64,000 bases of DNA from Fusarium oxysporum f. sp. lycopersici 4287 (GCF_000149955.1 NC_031000.1:1749163-1813162), one strand, 5' to 3'. Counted from the first letter of the stretch, positions 51,049 through 63,257 are shown. Numbers and translations are program-made. The notes: generated by a model not told the origin, from the sequence alone.

Positions 51049-52507
51049 TCACCTATTGTCAGAGCCAAGAGGAATAGATATAGAATGATACAAGATTTGC
51101 TGAGATGTTGAGAATAAGACATCGCTGCCAAGGATCAACCCCACCTTAGTGTCCCATGTGATATTTTGCTTCGCAACAGTTGTCGTAGCTATTGAAACAT
51201 GACAGACTTGATGAACCAACGTGATGGGCACAATAATCTTGATCCAACCAGAGGGAACAGAGATTGATCCGGGCTTATGTCGATAGAACGACTTGAACCT
51301 TCGAAAAGGCTGTTGTGGCAGGATGATTTGTTCAATCTCGTCGGCAATAAATTAGCATAAGATTCTACTATTAGAAGATCAACCTACCAAGTCAACAACT
51401 ACTTGATCAACTACCATGTCATAATTATCAATCCATTGAAATTCAAGCAGTGGTGTATTTGGCACTTCTCGTAGACTTTCGAAGTTGATTCGGTGAGTTA
51501 CTTCTTGTAATAGTTGCTGAACGGCGTCTGAGATACCGAATACCTTGTAGACTAAGGGGAAGCTCTTTGGGAGCGCAAACATGTCTAAATCATCGACGGG
51601 GTTTGCAGAAGCCCTTTGATCATCTCCGGCTGGCTCGGGCTGACATTTGATAACAGAAAGAGCAGTATAGGGGGCTTTCGCTGGCAGCGAGAGTACTGTT
51701 GGTATTGGCCGTCCACGCTCAAGAACACAGATAAATTTAGCATAATCATCCTCGTCGAGGACTTCCGTACACAGAGCAGCGCAAATATCCCCAAAGCTAT
51801 TTTTAATCAGTCAATGAGTGATCGAACTTCTCATCACAGCGACATCTCACCTTTGCTGAGGATGTCGATACTTGAGAATAAATGCCGGTGCGAGGGGCAA
51901 TGACGCTTGTGTTTCAGGGTGTGTGCAACTAAAAGCCGGGAAACAGGAATCGAACGCTCCTGTCTCTTTGGTATAGTGCGTAAGAAACGACGGCCCAATA
52001 CGTGCTACGACGCAATAAGAGAACTGAACCAGGACAGGTAATCCGATACGTACAATATAAAAGAGTCCCTTCAAAGACGCGATGACGTGGTCCTCGAAGG
52101 TACACTGGTTCCATGGCTTGGACCATGGCACGCAAGGAAGACATGTACTTCTGTATCGTCAGTTCGGTTGCAGCACTGATCTGCATCTTGAACCTTTGGT
52201 AAGCCTCTTGCTTTCTCCCCAGATGCCAATCAACACAACAAGATGCGATTGTTAAGAAGTTCCGCAGATCTTGCTTCGTGATTCTGTTTTCCAATATGTC
52301 CCTTGTCTTTTGGAGTACATTCCCTGCTGTACTGTAACCGTGAAGGTCACGGGCCTGTTGCCACTGAGTCTCATTCTGGGGAATTGACTCGCGGAGCTTT
52401 GCCAGGATGTCTTTGCTTCGGCTGTACAGGGTCTTGGGCTGGCTCGTTGCAACCTGGAACTGACCGTAGGATCCTTGTTCTGGCCGAATTGGAGGCTGTC
52501 CGCTCAT
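51049..52507 (-). CDS. Unrecognised multi-exon protein
   Basis: Starts MSGQPPIRPEQGSYGQ at ATG 52507. Two introns are clear: 51850-51797 (GTGAGA...AATAG) and 51387-51337 (GTAGGT...GACGAG with an ATGCTAAT branch site). The frame passes through SFGDICAALCTEVLDEDDYA and DLIEQIILPQQPFRRFKSFY to a stop at 51049. Between exons 1 and 2 the frame must shift by one. Candidate introns are 52105-52024 (GTGTAC...TTCAG) or 52123-52069 (GTCCAA...GAAG), giving about 423 or 432 residues. A one-base frameshift is the alternative. The N-terminal half is helical (ITKQDLRNFLTIASCCVDWH), and the C-terminal half contains beta-rich segments (GWIKIIVPITLVHQVCHVSI). No family recognised. Confidence 0.55.
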
Positions 52508-53487
52508 ACTCGGATGGTTGGTCTCATGTTATTCTCACTCCCATACAGAAGAAATTGGCGCATATTCGCAAGAGCGGGGGGATAAGCGGTGAGGTTCCCC
52601 GCGTAGGTTCTATTGGTCGGCTTCTCCGGCACGCTTTACCCAGACGAGGACTCAACAGAAATTCGGAACGCTTTTAGAATAGCGTCAGGTAAGGAGCCAA
52701 TGGCAGGTATCACAGGATGACCTTGAAAATGAGGCTGGCCAACACCAAAACTCATCACATTCTCCTCGGACAAGCATATCCTTGCCCGATATCACATTGC
52801 ATGAGACTCAATTTGGCGCCTTGGACGATAGCAAGCTGTGCATTGTCAAAGGGGGTACAATGGCACTTTTGTCAGGACCGTGCTGTAGCGCTTCTGAGGC
52901 ATTACTTATTATTGGACCTGATAACAATTTCCGAGACCGGGCCATGTCCCGAAACAGGTATCAACAGACAATGTGTCCTAAAATGATTAGCGTAGGACAA
53001 ATCCGATGAGGTTTGTTATCTCCATTTTCCGTGGAGACACAAACTGAGTCGCAGTGCAGGCAGTAGTGTACCTGATTCACACGCTGTAATGTTGCACCAA
53101 AATAATGGCGTTTGTGTGTGGCAGTAATGGTTGCGATACCTGAAGCACCAAGAAGTTGAGGCGGCCACTGTTGTTTGCATTTGACACCAATTCCTCTTGA
53201 TGGTTCCCGCCACAACGGATCGTCGGTTGGCATCCCTTCCCAGTATTCTGTGCACTACCGAGCCAACACTTGCTCCCAGTTTCAACTGCTTATTGTTGTC
53301 AAACAGCCTTCGGGATATTACGTAGGTTGACAGTAGTGTGTCATTGAAATTATCTAACAGCCATGTCTCCGCGAGACTTCACGTTCCGTAACTCGTACGG
53401 ATTCTCACCTTGCTCGCCAGATTGATATCGAACCCCGCCGACCACCTTATATCCAGTTGGGAGAACATTCAGACTTCCAGCATCGAC
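52508..53487. other. Intergenic region
   Basis: No supported gene. Contains the presumed promoters of the flanking divergent genes. Confidence 0.4.
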
Positions 53488-54595
53488 ATGTATTCTTTTT
53501 CAGGTTTTAAGCTGGCCATCGTGGCGGCGATCCTCGTTTTGACATTCTTTATTGGGCCTTATGATGTTCTGTCAAGACCACCAACTGCTACATCTCCGGA
53601 GTGAAACACTCTTCCTCTACCAACTGTTGCCATCATAGGTACCGGAGGGACTGCTTTAGGAAAGGGGAACTCTCCAACCGATACCTCGCATTACGTATCC
53701 GGCGCTCATAATATCCACGATGTAGTTGTACCTATTCTGCCAGATCTGGACGGAATCGCCCATATTATCACAGAAGAAGTTCTTTCTATCGATAGCATCG
53801 ACATTGGCACAAAGCAACTGATCATCATTCGTCATACTGTGATGAAATAGCTTCGACAGCCACATATATCTGGAGTGGTTCTCGTTCTCGGATCCAGCAA
53901 GTTAACCTTCGTGGCTGGGTTCTTGGAGCATACAATAGCGCTTGACGATTTCAACAAGTCTGTTTGTCTGACTGCTGCTCTGAAGCCAATCTTGGCGCGC
54001 GGCGCAGAAGGGCTTGGTAGCATACTGTCGGCTACAAGGGTGCCAGTCGCATCTCAGGACAACCAGATTCTCATCATCTTTAATGATCTCATCACGCTTG
54101 CCAGGCGCAGCTACTAACAAAGCAACGTGCTATTTTCAGGGGTCAGGTCACTCTTGGGGAAAATTGTTGACTTGGGACCCGAGAGGATACACAGGCCAAG
54201 CGACAGCCCCAAGACGTTACAAGTTCGACGAGGACCAGGTGTATAAGAAGGCTAAGACTGAGTCTAAGTACTTCCCTTCTACGAGCGAACAGAGTGACTT
54301 CGATATCGCTGTGAAGGACGTGGTCAAAGGGGCGGTTTTGGGGGTCGAGGATGGATATTGGCCTGAGCCGTTGGTGAAAGGCCTCGGAACACTGATGAAT
54401 GGGTCGGATGTTATTGTGGCTGCAGTCTCCTATGGTTTCTCCTACAATATAAAACACAGGATAGATGGAGTAGTACAAGCAGGTGACTGGACTGATCGCG
54501 ATCGTATGATGCTAATCCCGCCATTTCTACTGGCCTCAATTATGAGCAGGGAAGAGATACCGGATTTCATCGCGACGCCTTACAAGGAAGTCTAA
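53488..54595 (+). pseudogene. Type-II L-asparaginase, decayed by stop codons
   Basis: L-asparaginase hydrolyses asparagine to aspartate and ammonia. The frame opens MYSFSGFKLAIVAAILVLTF, a signal peptide or anchor. It then has the family motif VAIIGTGGTALGKGNS with TDTSHYVSGA, then GVVLVLGSSKLTFVAGFLEH (normally VTHGTDTLEETA), then ILIIFNDLI, and a C-terminal region AVLGVEDGYWPEPLVKG, HRIDGVVQAGDWTDRD and SREEIPDF. In-frame stops occur at 53602-53604 (TGA), 53848-53850 (TAG) and 54115-54117 (TAA), and one frame change is needed near 54130-54170. The second threonine motif (HGTDT) reads LGSSK, so active-site residues are lost too. It is non-functional. Confidence 0.85.
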
Positions 54596-56667
54596 CTAGA
54601 AATAGTGCTTGATTCCGCAATTTGTAACCCGGACGTATATTGAACCCACCAACTACTTTGCTACTTCCAGACATGCTTATCCTCTCGACTATGGCTCGTA
54701 TCTTGCCTTCGCTGTTGAGAGATGGCTGAAATATTAATGACCTCTCTGGCCTTGCCATCTGTCGTTGTACACATCTGGCAGGTGACCTTATTGGTACTGT
54801 AATGATCTTGGACTTGTCATGGTCTTGAATGGCCGCCACACGACGCAACTAGATGCATCTGGCTAATGTCTCTCATAACAATGTCTTTAAGCGGTGAAAC
54901 CTATTTATTCTGGAGCCTAGAAAACAGGATCGAAACGTCACTTCTAAGTGGCAGCTGCTCATACGAGACTGGGAACCGCTATGACACGTCATGAAGAGCT
55001 GCATATTGGATGACCAGTGCTCACCTCAATAACGACTGCAGGATGGTTAACACTAGCTAATACAATATACAATTCCACTGGTACATTAAAATTCAGCTAT
55101 AAATTATCTTTGTTCCGCGCAATCCAGCGCAACTCCCATCTCCATCTTCATCCCTCTCCACGACGTCCGTTACCCCAAGCAAATTGTTATGCACACTCTT
55201 TAGACCAAAGGTTACACTATCTAGATGCTTATCAACGGAGCAACTTGAAAGAAGCCATAAATACTTTTATTTCCTAACCATTGTCTCCTTTTAAACTGCG
55301 CGACAATGCTATCAAACGCCAACACTAAAATGGATCCTGAGAGGCCAGACATCTCTAACAGCGCTCGCGGCGTTTGCTCCCATCATGCTGTTCACAACTG
55401 TCTGGAATTGGCTACTGGAGCAAATGGGACTTTCATATACTGCCAAAACAACCAATGCGGCTACTTATAAGACATCGTAAGTTGCCGTCTACAACTAGAC
55501 ACACAAAGGATACGGTTGACCATCAAGAGTGCGCAGAGGTGTAATACGTATCATACAGTACTGTTGCTGCTCAGTTTCACAATACTAATCAGCAATTACT
55601 ACGGCAATCGAGACTCACATATTCAGGAGGTCTTGGGACACAAATGGCAAGCCCTCATACCAATTGAATAGCCAACGTACCTTATCGAATACGAGGCTGC
55701 ACTATGGGTACAAGGTTCACCTCTCCGTCATTAGCTCTTAGACAGTACCTCGAAATGCGACGTCTCAGTATGCAGACCAGTCACGTGGCCGTGTTGTCTC
55801 GTCACAGTGATATCTAGTTCCCTTTGCATGACGGAGCACCTGTCACTAACGCCTTACTTTGGCGGAAAGCCGCATCTTGATCTTACAGGTCAGTGAGATG
55901 AAGCGATGGTTGGGGGAAACAGGGATTTCCGATGGCCTAGACTGGTTTTCGAGGCGAAACAAGGCGGTGTCTTTCAAGAATCGTGATAGTTAAGTACCAA
56001 CCAAATGCAAACTTTTAGTTTCAAGATTGTTTGTGTATTTGATTGTACTGAGCCTGTCGAAGATGCGGGTGACAGAGGGATGGGGATTAATGTCTAAGTT
56101 GTGAGCTAGATGTGTTATTTGCAGTTGAGACTTGTGGCTGAGAGCTCAAATCAGCACAGAGAACTTAGAGTATGGACTATAGGTAGAGTTCCAGGATGAC
56201 AGAATTGAGCTGGGTGCTCAAGAAATAATTACCCATACGGCTATATTAAATGTGGCGCTATCAGTTTCGGGACCTTAAAATAGTCTTGCGCCAGACAGCT
56301 CTCCTTGAAGGGATTCTCTCAGTTACCCTGAGTCTACAAAGTGGCCAAGTGCAGTAACCTTAAAGACAAGTGATCCAAGGATCGCGTTGATAGCTTAGTA
56401 GTGGGATTACTGGGGAAGGAGCTCTACTCTATAGCTACAGGGGGCTAAAATGCAAACCTCAGACCTCGAACAAACCGCGAGACTGCTCGATACTGACTCT
56501 TCACTATATCTCTGACACTGAAAGTTCCTTCTATTTCATACAAAGATCTTGAAAAACAGTCCAGAATAGTTTCATAAGGACGTTAAACTTCCTTCACTAG
56601 TGAGGCTGAACCATACGATCGCTTGGAGATCTCTTATAGTGACGCAGTTGAGCTTTAGTAGGCGTCC
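54596..56667. other. Intergenic region with one small possible ORF
   Basis: No firm gene in about 2 kb. A 54-codon frame at 55306-55470 has a cysteine/histidine cluster and is listed separately. Confidence 0.4.
55306..55470 (+). CDS. Possible 54-residue Cys/His-rich peptide
   Basis: ATG 55306 to TAA 55468-55470. Begins MLSNANTKMDPERP and ends with CSHHAVHNC...YCQNNQCGYL: four cysteines and three histidines in the last 31 residues, which could bind a metal. No signal peptide and no homologue recognised. The length is within chance. Confidence 0.2.
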   Translation: MLSNANTKMDPERPDISNSARGVCSHHAVHNCLELATGANGTFIYCQNNQCGYL

Positions 56668-57849
56668 TCAAGCCCTTTCCAAACTCCAGCCAGCTTCATC
56701 GAGTAATAGCCTGACCTGATCGACATCTGAAGCAAGCACCTCTTCGGCATCGAGACCGGCAACGTTTGATAGAAGTTCCAATACCTTTTTCCGACGCACC
56801 GTGATATCAACCATGGACTCCCATTCAGCAAAGAAGCTTTCAACCATTTCCGGGGTCCAAGTTAGAGGATCCCCAACCAGGTGCTCTTCATGACCGAAGT
56901 GGGCATAATACGCCAGTTTCTCCATTGTATCTCTCATGATGTTGATTCGGTTTTCCTTCGCCTGCACCTCGTACTGAAGTTCTCTCGTCTCTGCCTTTTT
57001 GTCTTTCAGCTCTTTCTTCAGCTTTCCTTCTCTGTAGGTTGCAGCATCAGAGACCTGCTTCAGTCGATTGAGGTCTTTGGTTACTATTGAGAGCTGTACT
57101 CTCTGTTCCTCAAACAGTTTGTCCGCCGCTTTTCTGTCTTCTTCTGCCTCCAATCTCCGCTCAACTTCTTCGTTCCTTTCCGCCTCAACTTTCTGCAGTT
57201 GTTTAGACTGATTATGTAATTTACTGCCCATCATATGCTTCTCTCTTTCATCAGCTTCTATTTTGCAGTAAACGTCTTTGAGTTGCGATAGAGCTTCTTC
57301 GATTCCCTTGGCTATTGAGTCATTCATGCGCTTCTGGGCAGATACGAGCTCCATGAAGTACTGTTGGAACTTGTCGGTAATGTCAAAATGTTCATCGATC
57401 GATATATGGTCCTCTGAAAGTTTTGAAAGATCTGGATGAGAATTTCTTCGATGGCGGGCGGCAATGCGCTTTTCGGCCTTGACATACAACCCCAGAAATG
57501 TCTCATGAGATGTACTTTTGGGCAATGTTGAGTTCGCCATTTGGTCGTCGGAGGTTTTGGTCAAACAAGCTTGCGTAATATAATCCAACAGAGCTTGCAG
57601 GTTTTCCTCCAATCTATGTAAGGTCCTGTAGTCAAGTTCTTTTCTGTGACTTTCCGTAGAACTCGCATCTATCCGAGGATTGCAAGTTCGTCGCCTCGTT
57701 GCCACAAAGCCACAAAAAGAAGAATGTATACCGAGCAACGGCGCTTTATTATTGCTAAAAAAAGCAGAATAACTATGACTTGTTGGCCTAGTTCGAGTAT
57801 ACGTGCTTACAATCACTGAGAAGCGTGATCTTCGGAATTTAGCTATCAT
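56668..57849 (-). CDS. Coiled-coil protein, possibly mitochondrial
   Basis: An intact 393-residue single-exon frame from ATG 57849. The first 35 residues contain many Arg, Ser and Thr and no acidic residue (MIAKFRRSRFSVIVSTYTRT), like a mitochondrial presequence. From about residue 160 to 310 there is a long, highly charged coiled coil (QLQKVEAERNEEVERRLEAE, LKKELKDKKAETRELQYEVQ). The last 80 residues form a small helical domain (TWTPEMVESFFAEWESMVDI, VLELLSNVAGLDAEEV). No family recognised. Coiled coil plus a terminal helical domain suggests an assembly or scaffold role, which is inference only. Confidence 0.7.
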   Translation of the reverse strand: MIAKFRRSRFSVIVSTYTRTRPTSHSYSAFFSNNKAPLLGIHSSFCGFVATRRRTCNPRIDASSTESHRKELDYRTLHRLEENLQALLDYITQACLTKTSDDQMANSTLPKSTSHETFLGLYVKAEKRIAARHRRNSHPDLSKLSEDHISIDEHFDITDKFQQYFMELVSAQKRMNDSIAKGIEEALSQLKDVYCKIEADEREKHMMGSKLHNQSKQLQKVEAERNEEVERRLEAEEDRKAADKLFEEQRVQLSIVTKDLNRLKQVSDAATYREGKLKKELKDKKAETRELQYEVQAKENRINIMRDTMEKLAYYAHFGHEEHLVGDPLTWTPEMVESFFAEWESMVDITVRRKKVLELLSNVAGLDAEEVLASDVDQVRLLLDEAGWSLERA

Positions 57850-59173
57850 GTGGCGTTGACTGTCCTATTATTGTATACTTCTGCAGTAGGACCTATGTTG
57901 ACATCTTGGACGGGGCGGTGGGGTTCTGAGACCAACTGGCTGTTCTTTGTGTACAATGATCCAGGGTCATGAAGCGCCACTTTTCAACCCCCCTCCCCCC
58001 CCCCCCCGGCAACCATTACTGCTAATAATCCAGAGCTCAGCTCATATAATGAGGCTGTAATCTTTGCTTCGCTAGGCGCGCGGAACAACGGGTAGTGCCC
58101 CGTCTCTTGTAAGATCTAACGGGGCTCGCACGTCCTCTGTTGGTCGATAGTACACAAGTCCAAAGCCTGGCGGTAGTAGCCTAGGCGATGTTGGAAAACA
58201 TGTGACGTGAAGATCTGATGTTTCACGGTGAATGCCGGTTCCCGAGTACACATGCTCTAACACCGCGAGGGGTAATAGCTTTGACCCTTATGCACCTTGG
58301 GCAATGCCATCAGTAAGATTGTGTGATTTGAAGCTAATGCGAAATCCTTGACCTTTTCTCAGTATGCACATGACGGCTAATGAATCAATACGTGTAGTCC
58401 GAGTCAAAGATCTACAATTCGTATCTCTTGCTTGATGACCCACCTTTTGAGTATTTCAGCTTTGGCGCATTCAACACGCTTACCAACCACAAGGATTATG
58501 AGTGTCAGCTTCTGGCCGCGGCCGGCGGGATGTCGTTCCGGGCGTACACCGGTGTTCTGGTTTCGATGGTCTTCTACCTTTACAGGGTTTTTAATGTTAA
58601 TAAATTGCCCCATCTTGTTACCTTCACCATTCCCAAGTACAAGTACATGAAACATCTCAAGTCAGGGTTTTGAGCAACTGTGTCTATGTCAGAGCGCCTC
58701 ATGTCCTGGGTGCGTCTTGATATGAGCCAGTTTCATGCGTCATGTACTTCTACCCCAACCTCCAGCAGGTAAGAAGGTCATGGCAGTCCTAGCAGCCGGT
58801 GTACCTTGACACTCCATAGCTAGTTATCCGCAAGGGACGCCAGAAGACCTTATGGAGAAGAATGGGTACCTCAGTAAGGCTTTGTGATCTGAGCCGTTGA
58901 GAAAGGAGAAGTGAGTTCTGTTCACATTCAGACCACCATGGAAGCTTTTTGGGTAGAAGCTTGTATTATAAAAGGAAAATCTTGTCCTCATCACCTGTCT
59001 TTGCGGCTTGAAACTTACCTTGTAGGCAGTAATCGACTATATAGTTCGCATTCAGACGAAGCCAAGTGCAAACAACACTAACAAGACAAGCGACGGAAGG
59101 ACGTGATAACTATAATTTAATTTAAAGAGCCTTTAATTCCTTTAGAGGTCCTATGGTTATTATATAAGTATGG
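57850..59173. other. Intergenic region with a C-tract and coding-like relics
   Basis: A C-rich run lies at 57990-58009. Around 58428-58560 a plus-strand frame (DDPPFEYFSFGAFNTLTNHK) and near 58823-58887 another (GTPEDLMEKNGYLSKAL) look like remnants of genes, but I cannot assign them. Confidence 0.35.
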
Positions 59174-60414
59174 TTAAATAAACGTTCTTGTAACAGGTGA
59201 CCTTGAAGGCGTATGGGGTTGGGCCTTGACGAAAAGAGAGAAACGCCCACCAACACTATCATGGTAAAGCTTATGGAATTTATCCAGGTCACCCCCATTG
59301 CCATATACTCTTTCCGAATAATTTCCAATCCCAATCTTAGCTCCTTGTAAAGCAGACTCGATGAGTGGCATAGGTCTGAATATGAAGGTGACGTCGGGTC
59401 CTTCCTGAAACATTGCTTCTCTCAAGCCTTGCTGCGACTTGAAGATGTGCTTTGCATAAGGCTTAAGGATCAGCAATTTTATGTCAACGTCGACCATTTT
59501 GTCTTGGAGCTTGTTGAAATCGTCATAAAAGTCTTGCAAGCAAAATGATATTCGACTGATAAAGTCAAGTTCAGTACTACCCAGAGTTTGACTGTTATCC
59601 ATATCTGCCGAAGCTAACAGCAGAGAGAAGAACTGGCGTAGATCGCCACCAATCCAGTTACCTTGACTTGGGTTTCTCGAGTCAAGGTAATGTGCAAATA
59701 TGACGGTTTTGAGTTGTTTATGCTTTTCGAAGCAGCGTTTTAAACGATCTGGGTCTATCTCCATCGGTTGCTCAATACCAAGGATATGTTCGAATTCGAA
59801 GTGCTCCAACGAGGGCCATATCAACTGAGATGGAAGGTCAAGAGACATAGCGCGGACCATGAGTTTCTTGAGGCAAGTGAACCTGCTCATAACCGAGACA
59901 AGATCCTGTGGCTTCTCCTCCCCTTTGACAGAAATGAAGATTTCTTGGATCGCTGGAAGTACTTGAGTTATTCCTGGTCCGGGCTCTGATATATCGGTCA
60001 GGATACAGTCAGATACTAATATAATGTCTCCATTTCCACCTGTGTCAGGTGTACGGTGTTGGGCGAAATTGCCACTTTTCCAGCTTGTTGCCAGGCGTGC
60101 AAGTACCGAGCCCGGAGCAAATAGATCATACGTCCTGGGGTAAATCTTCAAGACCTTAACATGATCAGTCACGTTTTTGTGTTCGTGATTTTCGAGTAGC
60201 TTCTGGATACCATCCTCGTCTATCGACAGTTGGTGGAATAGAGATGGTGTCACACATGAGGAGAGTCTTTTGTTGATAAGAGCGACATGTTTGAGATCCT
60301 GAGTGTCGAGGAACTCAAAGACCCGGTCCCATATTTCCTGTCAGTTTCCCAATTAGAAAGAAAGTCGGATATCCTATAAGAAAGAACATTGCTCACATTA
60401 GCCAATGCTTCCAT
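59174..60414 (-). CDS. F-box protein
   Basis: F-box proteins are substrate adaptors of SCF ubiquitin ligases. Exon 1 is tiny (60414-60397, MEALAN). A 59-nt intron (60396-60338, GTGAGC...GACAG) joins it to exon 2 (60337-59174), giving 393 residues. The junction reads LANEIWDRVFEFLDTQDLKH followed by VALINKRLSSCVTPSLFH, a good match to the N-terminal F-box pattern. The rest has leucine-rich hints (FTCLKKLMVRAMSLDLPSQL, LIWPSLEHFEFEHIL), as in many fungal F-box proteins that use degenerate LRRs to bind targets. It has no stops, so is likely functional. The target is unknown. Confidence 0.82.
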
Positions 60415-61232
60415 GGCTCTCAGGAAGCTAGTGGGTAATATTTGGGAAGATCTGATCTGGCGACACTATCCATGGCGGCGCCATATCTTCCCTAGCTGTC
60501 TTTAATATGTAAATTATTCCTTGCATCTTGGATCATGGAATGCCCTCTACACCGCCTTCTGTCGAGGCATGACCATGAGCTTTCGAAGTGATTGAATGTA
60601 CTTGTGTACCGCACCGCAATCACCTTAAGGAAAAGCCATCCATTGCACAGATACTAGGATTATTAATATCTACCTGGTCCATGACATAATATCCTTACCA
60701 CTTATTCAATATTGTTGATCAACAGCCGAAACCAGTCAGTGGAGTGCTGAATGCGTCACTATAGTAATGAGGCTTAAGGCGGCCGCATTGCTGACCTGAA
60801 TACGAAGACGGCAGGTCTCTGCGGATGCTCCGTGTGCACTAATGAAGAGTACTTCGAATGCCTATCCCTGTAAGCATCCAGTAGGATGGCCCCTTAATCT
60901 TCATCTTGAAACGAACCAGCTGCAAGGCTCCATAGTCTTTGTTTCCTCGACCATGAACTCTTGTACTTGCGAGGCCTTCGCCAGGCGACCAGAACATTCT
61001 AGGATTGAAGCCTTCGACGGTATCTAGTTGCGCGCTAGGTTTTAGTATCTGGCCTCAAAGTTCACCGCCCGTTTGACCACAGCAGTGCAATGACAGCTAG
61101 AACCTTGGCGACTTACTGTATTCCTAATTTCCATATTTATAGCCCAAGAGCTCCGGCACCATTCACGTTCCCCAAACATATTAAGTTGTTCAACCAAGTT
61201 GCCCATTTCAATACGATCAATATTCAACAAAA
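60415..61232. other. Intergenic region
   Basis: No supported gene. Confidence 0.45.
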
Positions 61233-61763
61233 ATGGCCCACATTTATTCCGCGGTCTTTGTTCAGAAGCCCGATCCTTCAGAACCAGTTCATGAATCCGG
61301 CGGCAACTCTAGCCCCAGAGGGGACCCCACCGAGTCCTTTGGCAAAGACTATCCTTCAAATCATGGCCAGCAAGAGCACTGCGGCACCGCAGATACTTCG
61401 ACTTCGGACAATCGCAATGTTCCTGGCTTAGACTCTGCCATGGGCCATCTGAATGATGCTGTTCAAAACATCATCAGAAGTGCCAGGGAAGCTACCGATG
61501 GACTACGTTTCGGTAACCAACCCAGCACAGGATTGGACCGCGATAATGGGGCCACATCGATTATCAACCCTGAGGCGCATGGAGATGCCACGCAAATCAA
61601 TGGATCAGTATACACAAGTAATACCAGCAACACCCAACGGATTTTCAAACGGAATATCATCACATACAAGCCTAAAAAGATCGGGAGTAGCATCCAGGTC
61701 AATGTAAGAGTTGCCGTCAGGAAGAGGAAGAGGAAAAGACAGAAAAAGAAAGGTCATATCTAG
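61233..61763 (+). CDS. Small protein with basic, NLS-like C-terminus
   Basis: A single-exon frame of 176 residues from ATG 61233 (MAHIYSAVFVQKPDPSEP). The first 75 residues are disordered. A short helix (LNDAVQNIIRSAREATDGLR) follows. Next is a Gly/Asn/Thr/Ser-rich segment (HGDATQINGSVYTSNTSNT) and a strongly basic end (VAVRKRKRKRQKKKGHI), which looks like a nuclear localisation or nucleic-acid-binding tail. The G-D-A-T-Q-I-N-G-S-V-Y-T segment recalls short motifs found in fungal NLR-associated and amyloid-signalling proteins, but this is only a visual resemblance. The function is unknown. Confidence 0.5.
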   Translation: MAHIYSAVFVQKPDPSEPVHESGGNSSPRGDPTESFGKDYPSNHGQQEHCGTADTSTSDNRNVPGLDSAMGHLNDAVQNIIRSAREATDGLRFGNQPSTGLDRDNGATSIINPEAHGDATQINGSVYTSNTSNTQRIFKRNIITYKPKKIGSSIQVNVRVAVRKRKRKRQKKKGHI

Positions 61764-63257
61764 AGAAGGATTCACGCATGGCAAGCTGATCAGCCAAGTG
61801 GGAAAAAGCCTCATACGACTAGCATCCCCACCTCAGTTTCAAACTCTCCGTATTTTTTTTTTTTGCCTAAGATATTACACTGTACTTGACATAGTTGCGA
61901 CTCGAAACCTACTTACACAGTCCGTTAGCCTGTCACCACGATATTTCTTGAATAACATAGCAGTCCATTGCTCCACGTCCAATAGCAAACAGTCCTTCTT
62001 TCAGTAGAACTATCCAAGGGGGGCAGCGGCTCCCGTGACCCCCTAGCTCCCCCAATCTTATTCTTCTTTTACCTAGTATATACGCAAGCGTCCAAAGCTA
62101 CGATCCTGATTATTGTGCATTCCGTGGAACAAAGCTCTGTGGATGCAGTGTTTGTCTGATATCGCTTGTTCATAACATGAAATCTTTGACACCTGAGGTG
62201 CTGAAGTGTCAAAAATCAATCTTGCAGGCTGGCAGCACTTTCAATAACAGTCACCTAATACACTTTCTGGGGTTGCCTTGATCTGAAGGGTCTAGACGTT
62301 TACTATGTCTATCCAAGCCTGATGTTGAAGGTCGATTCATCGGCTTGAGATATGGCGATGTCTGTGTCTGGAAAGCTCGACATGGATTCAGGTTCGTTTG
62401 TCTCGTGCGACTCATCGACACGGCATTGGATGCAACTAGCCCGGCAGGTTCGTCATATTTTCTCTCAGCCCTGCACCTACTGTGCATCTGGGGATCGATG
62501 AAATGGTTCAATTCGTAGCGATAGATCAGGGTGTACATCTATGCATCTACATCATAAATGTCCCCCAGCCGGCATGAAAGGTCTCATGTAAGTGTCGTCG
62601 CGTTCCATCCATAGGGATCTTTTGGGTCAGCGCGCATGGTAGGGGTCTTTTGTGTCCCTATATCTTTGCCCTGCTTACGGCAGATATGTTTATTTCTTAT
62701 TGTAAAGTATTGGCTCCATGACTCGAAGCAATCTTGTATATGTAACATGCACGCCAGGCTGGGATTTGACATCTCGTCGGATGCGCGAGAGTCGAGATTC
62801 TAATAGCACCAGAAGATGATTACATGTATTAACACAAAGCACGGGTTATATATATTCAGGCAAGTATATAGATTACAAAATAGAATTAGAGTTTATTTCC
62901 TCTATCACGGCAGTTTCGGGCGAAGTTCCCACCAACATATTGCTAATCCCTAAAGTGCTATATTTCTTATATTATAAGTTATTAAGATCTCGTTAGTAGA
63001 GTTTGGCGTCTATCTTGCTAAATCTGACACTGTTTGCGTACGGGTGCTACCAGTTCATAGTACCACTCTAAACCACTTAAGCTATATAGCTATTATCTTA
63101 TCTTAGGTGCGCTTCTGATATCTTAACCTTAGCAATATAAGAGTGACTTTTGTTATTTGTTTTAAAACCGAAGCAAAGCGTTGAGGTAGATGTAATAGTA
63201 AGAGGAGGATTAAGATAATCTAATCGAAGCTACCCTAGGCACGCCCTCCTTCCATCT
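61764..63257. other. Intergenic region, A+T-rich at the right
   Basis: No gene. 62870-63240 is A+T-rich and looks partly RIP-mutated. Confidence 0.45.

Noticed and set aside
51945..51975. Another T-arm-like sequence (CAGGAATCGAAC...)
   Set aside because: The loop is too long and it lies inside a coding exon of the gene at 51049-52507.
55017..55277. 86-codon plus-strand frame
   Set aside because: No motif, low-complexity composition and no supported start or splice sites.
57990..58009. C-tract as a telomere or G-quadruplex signature
   Set aside because: A single homopolymer run without the TTAGGG pattern. Length may be a sequencing artefact.
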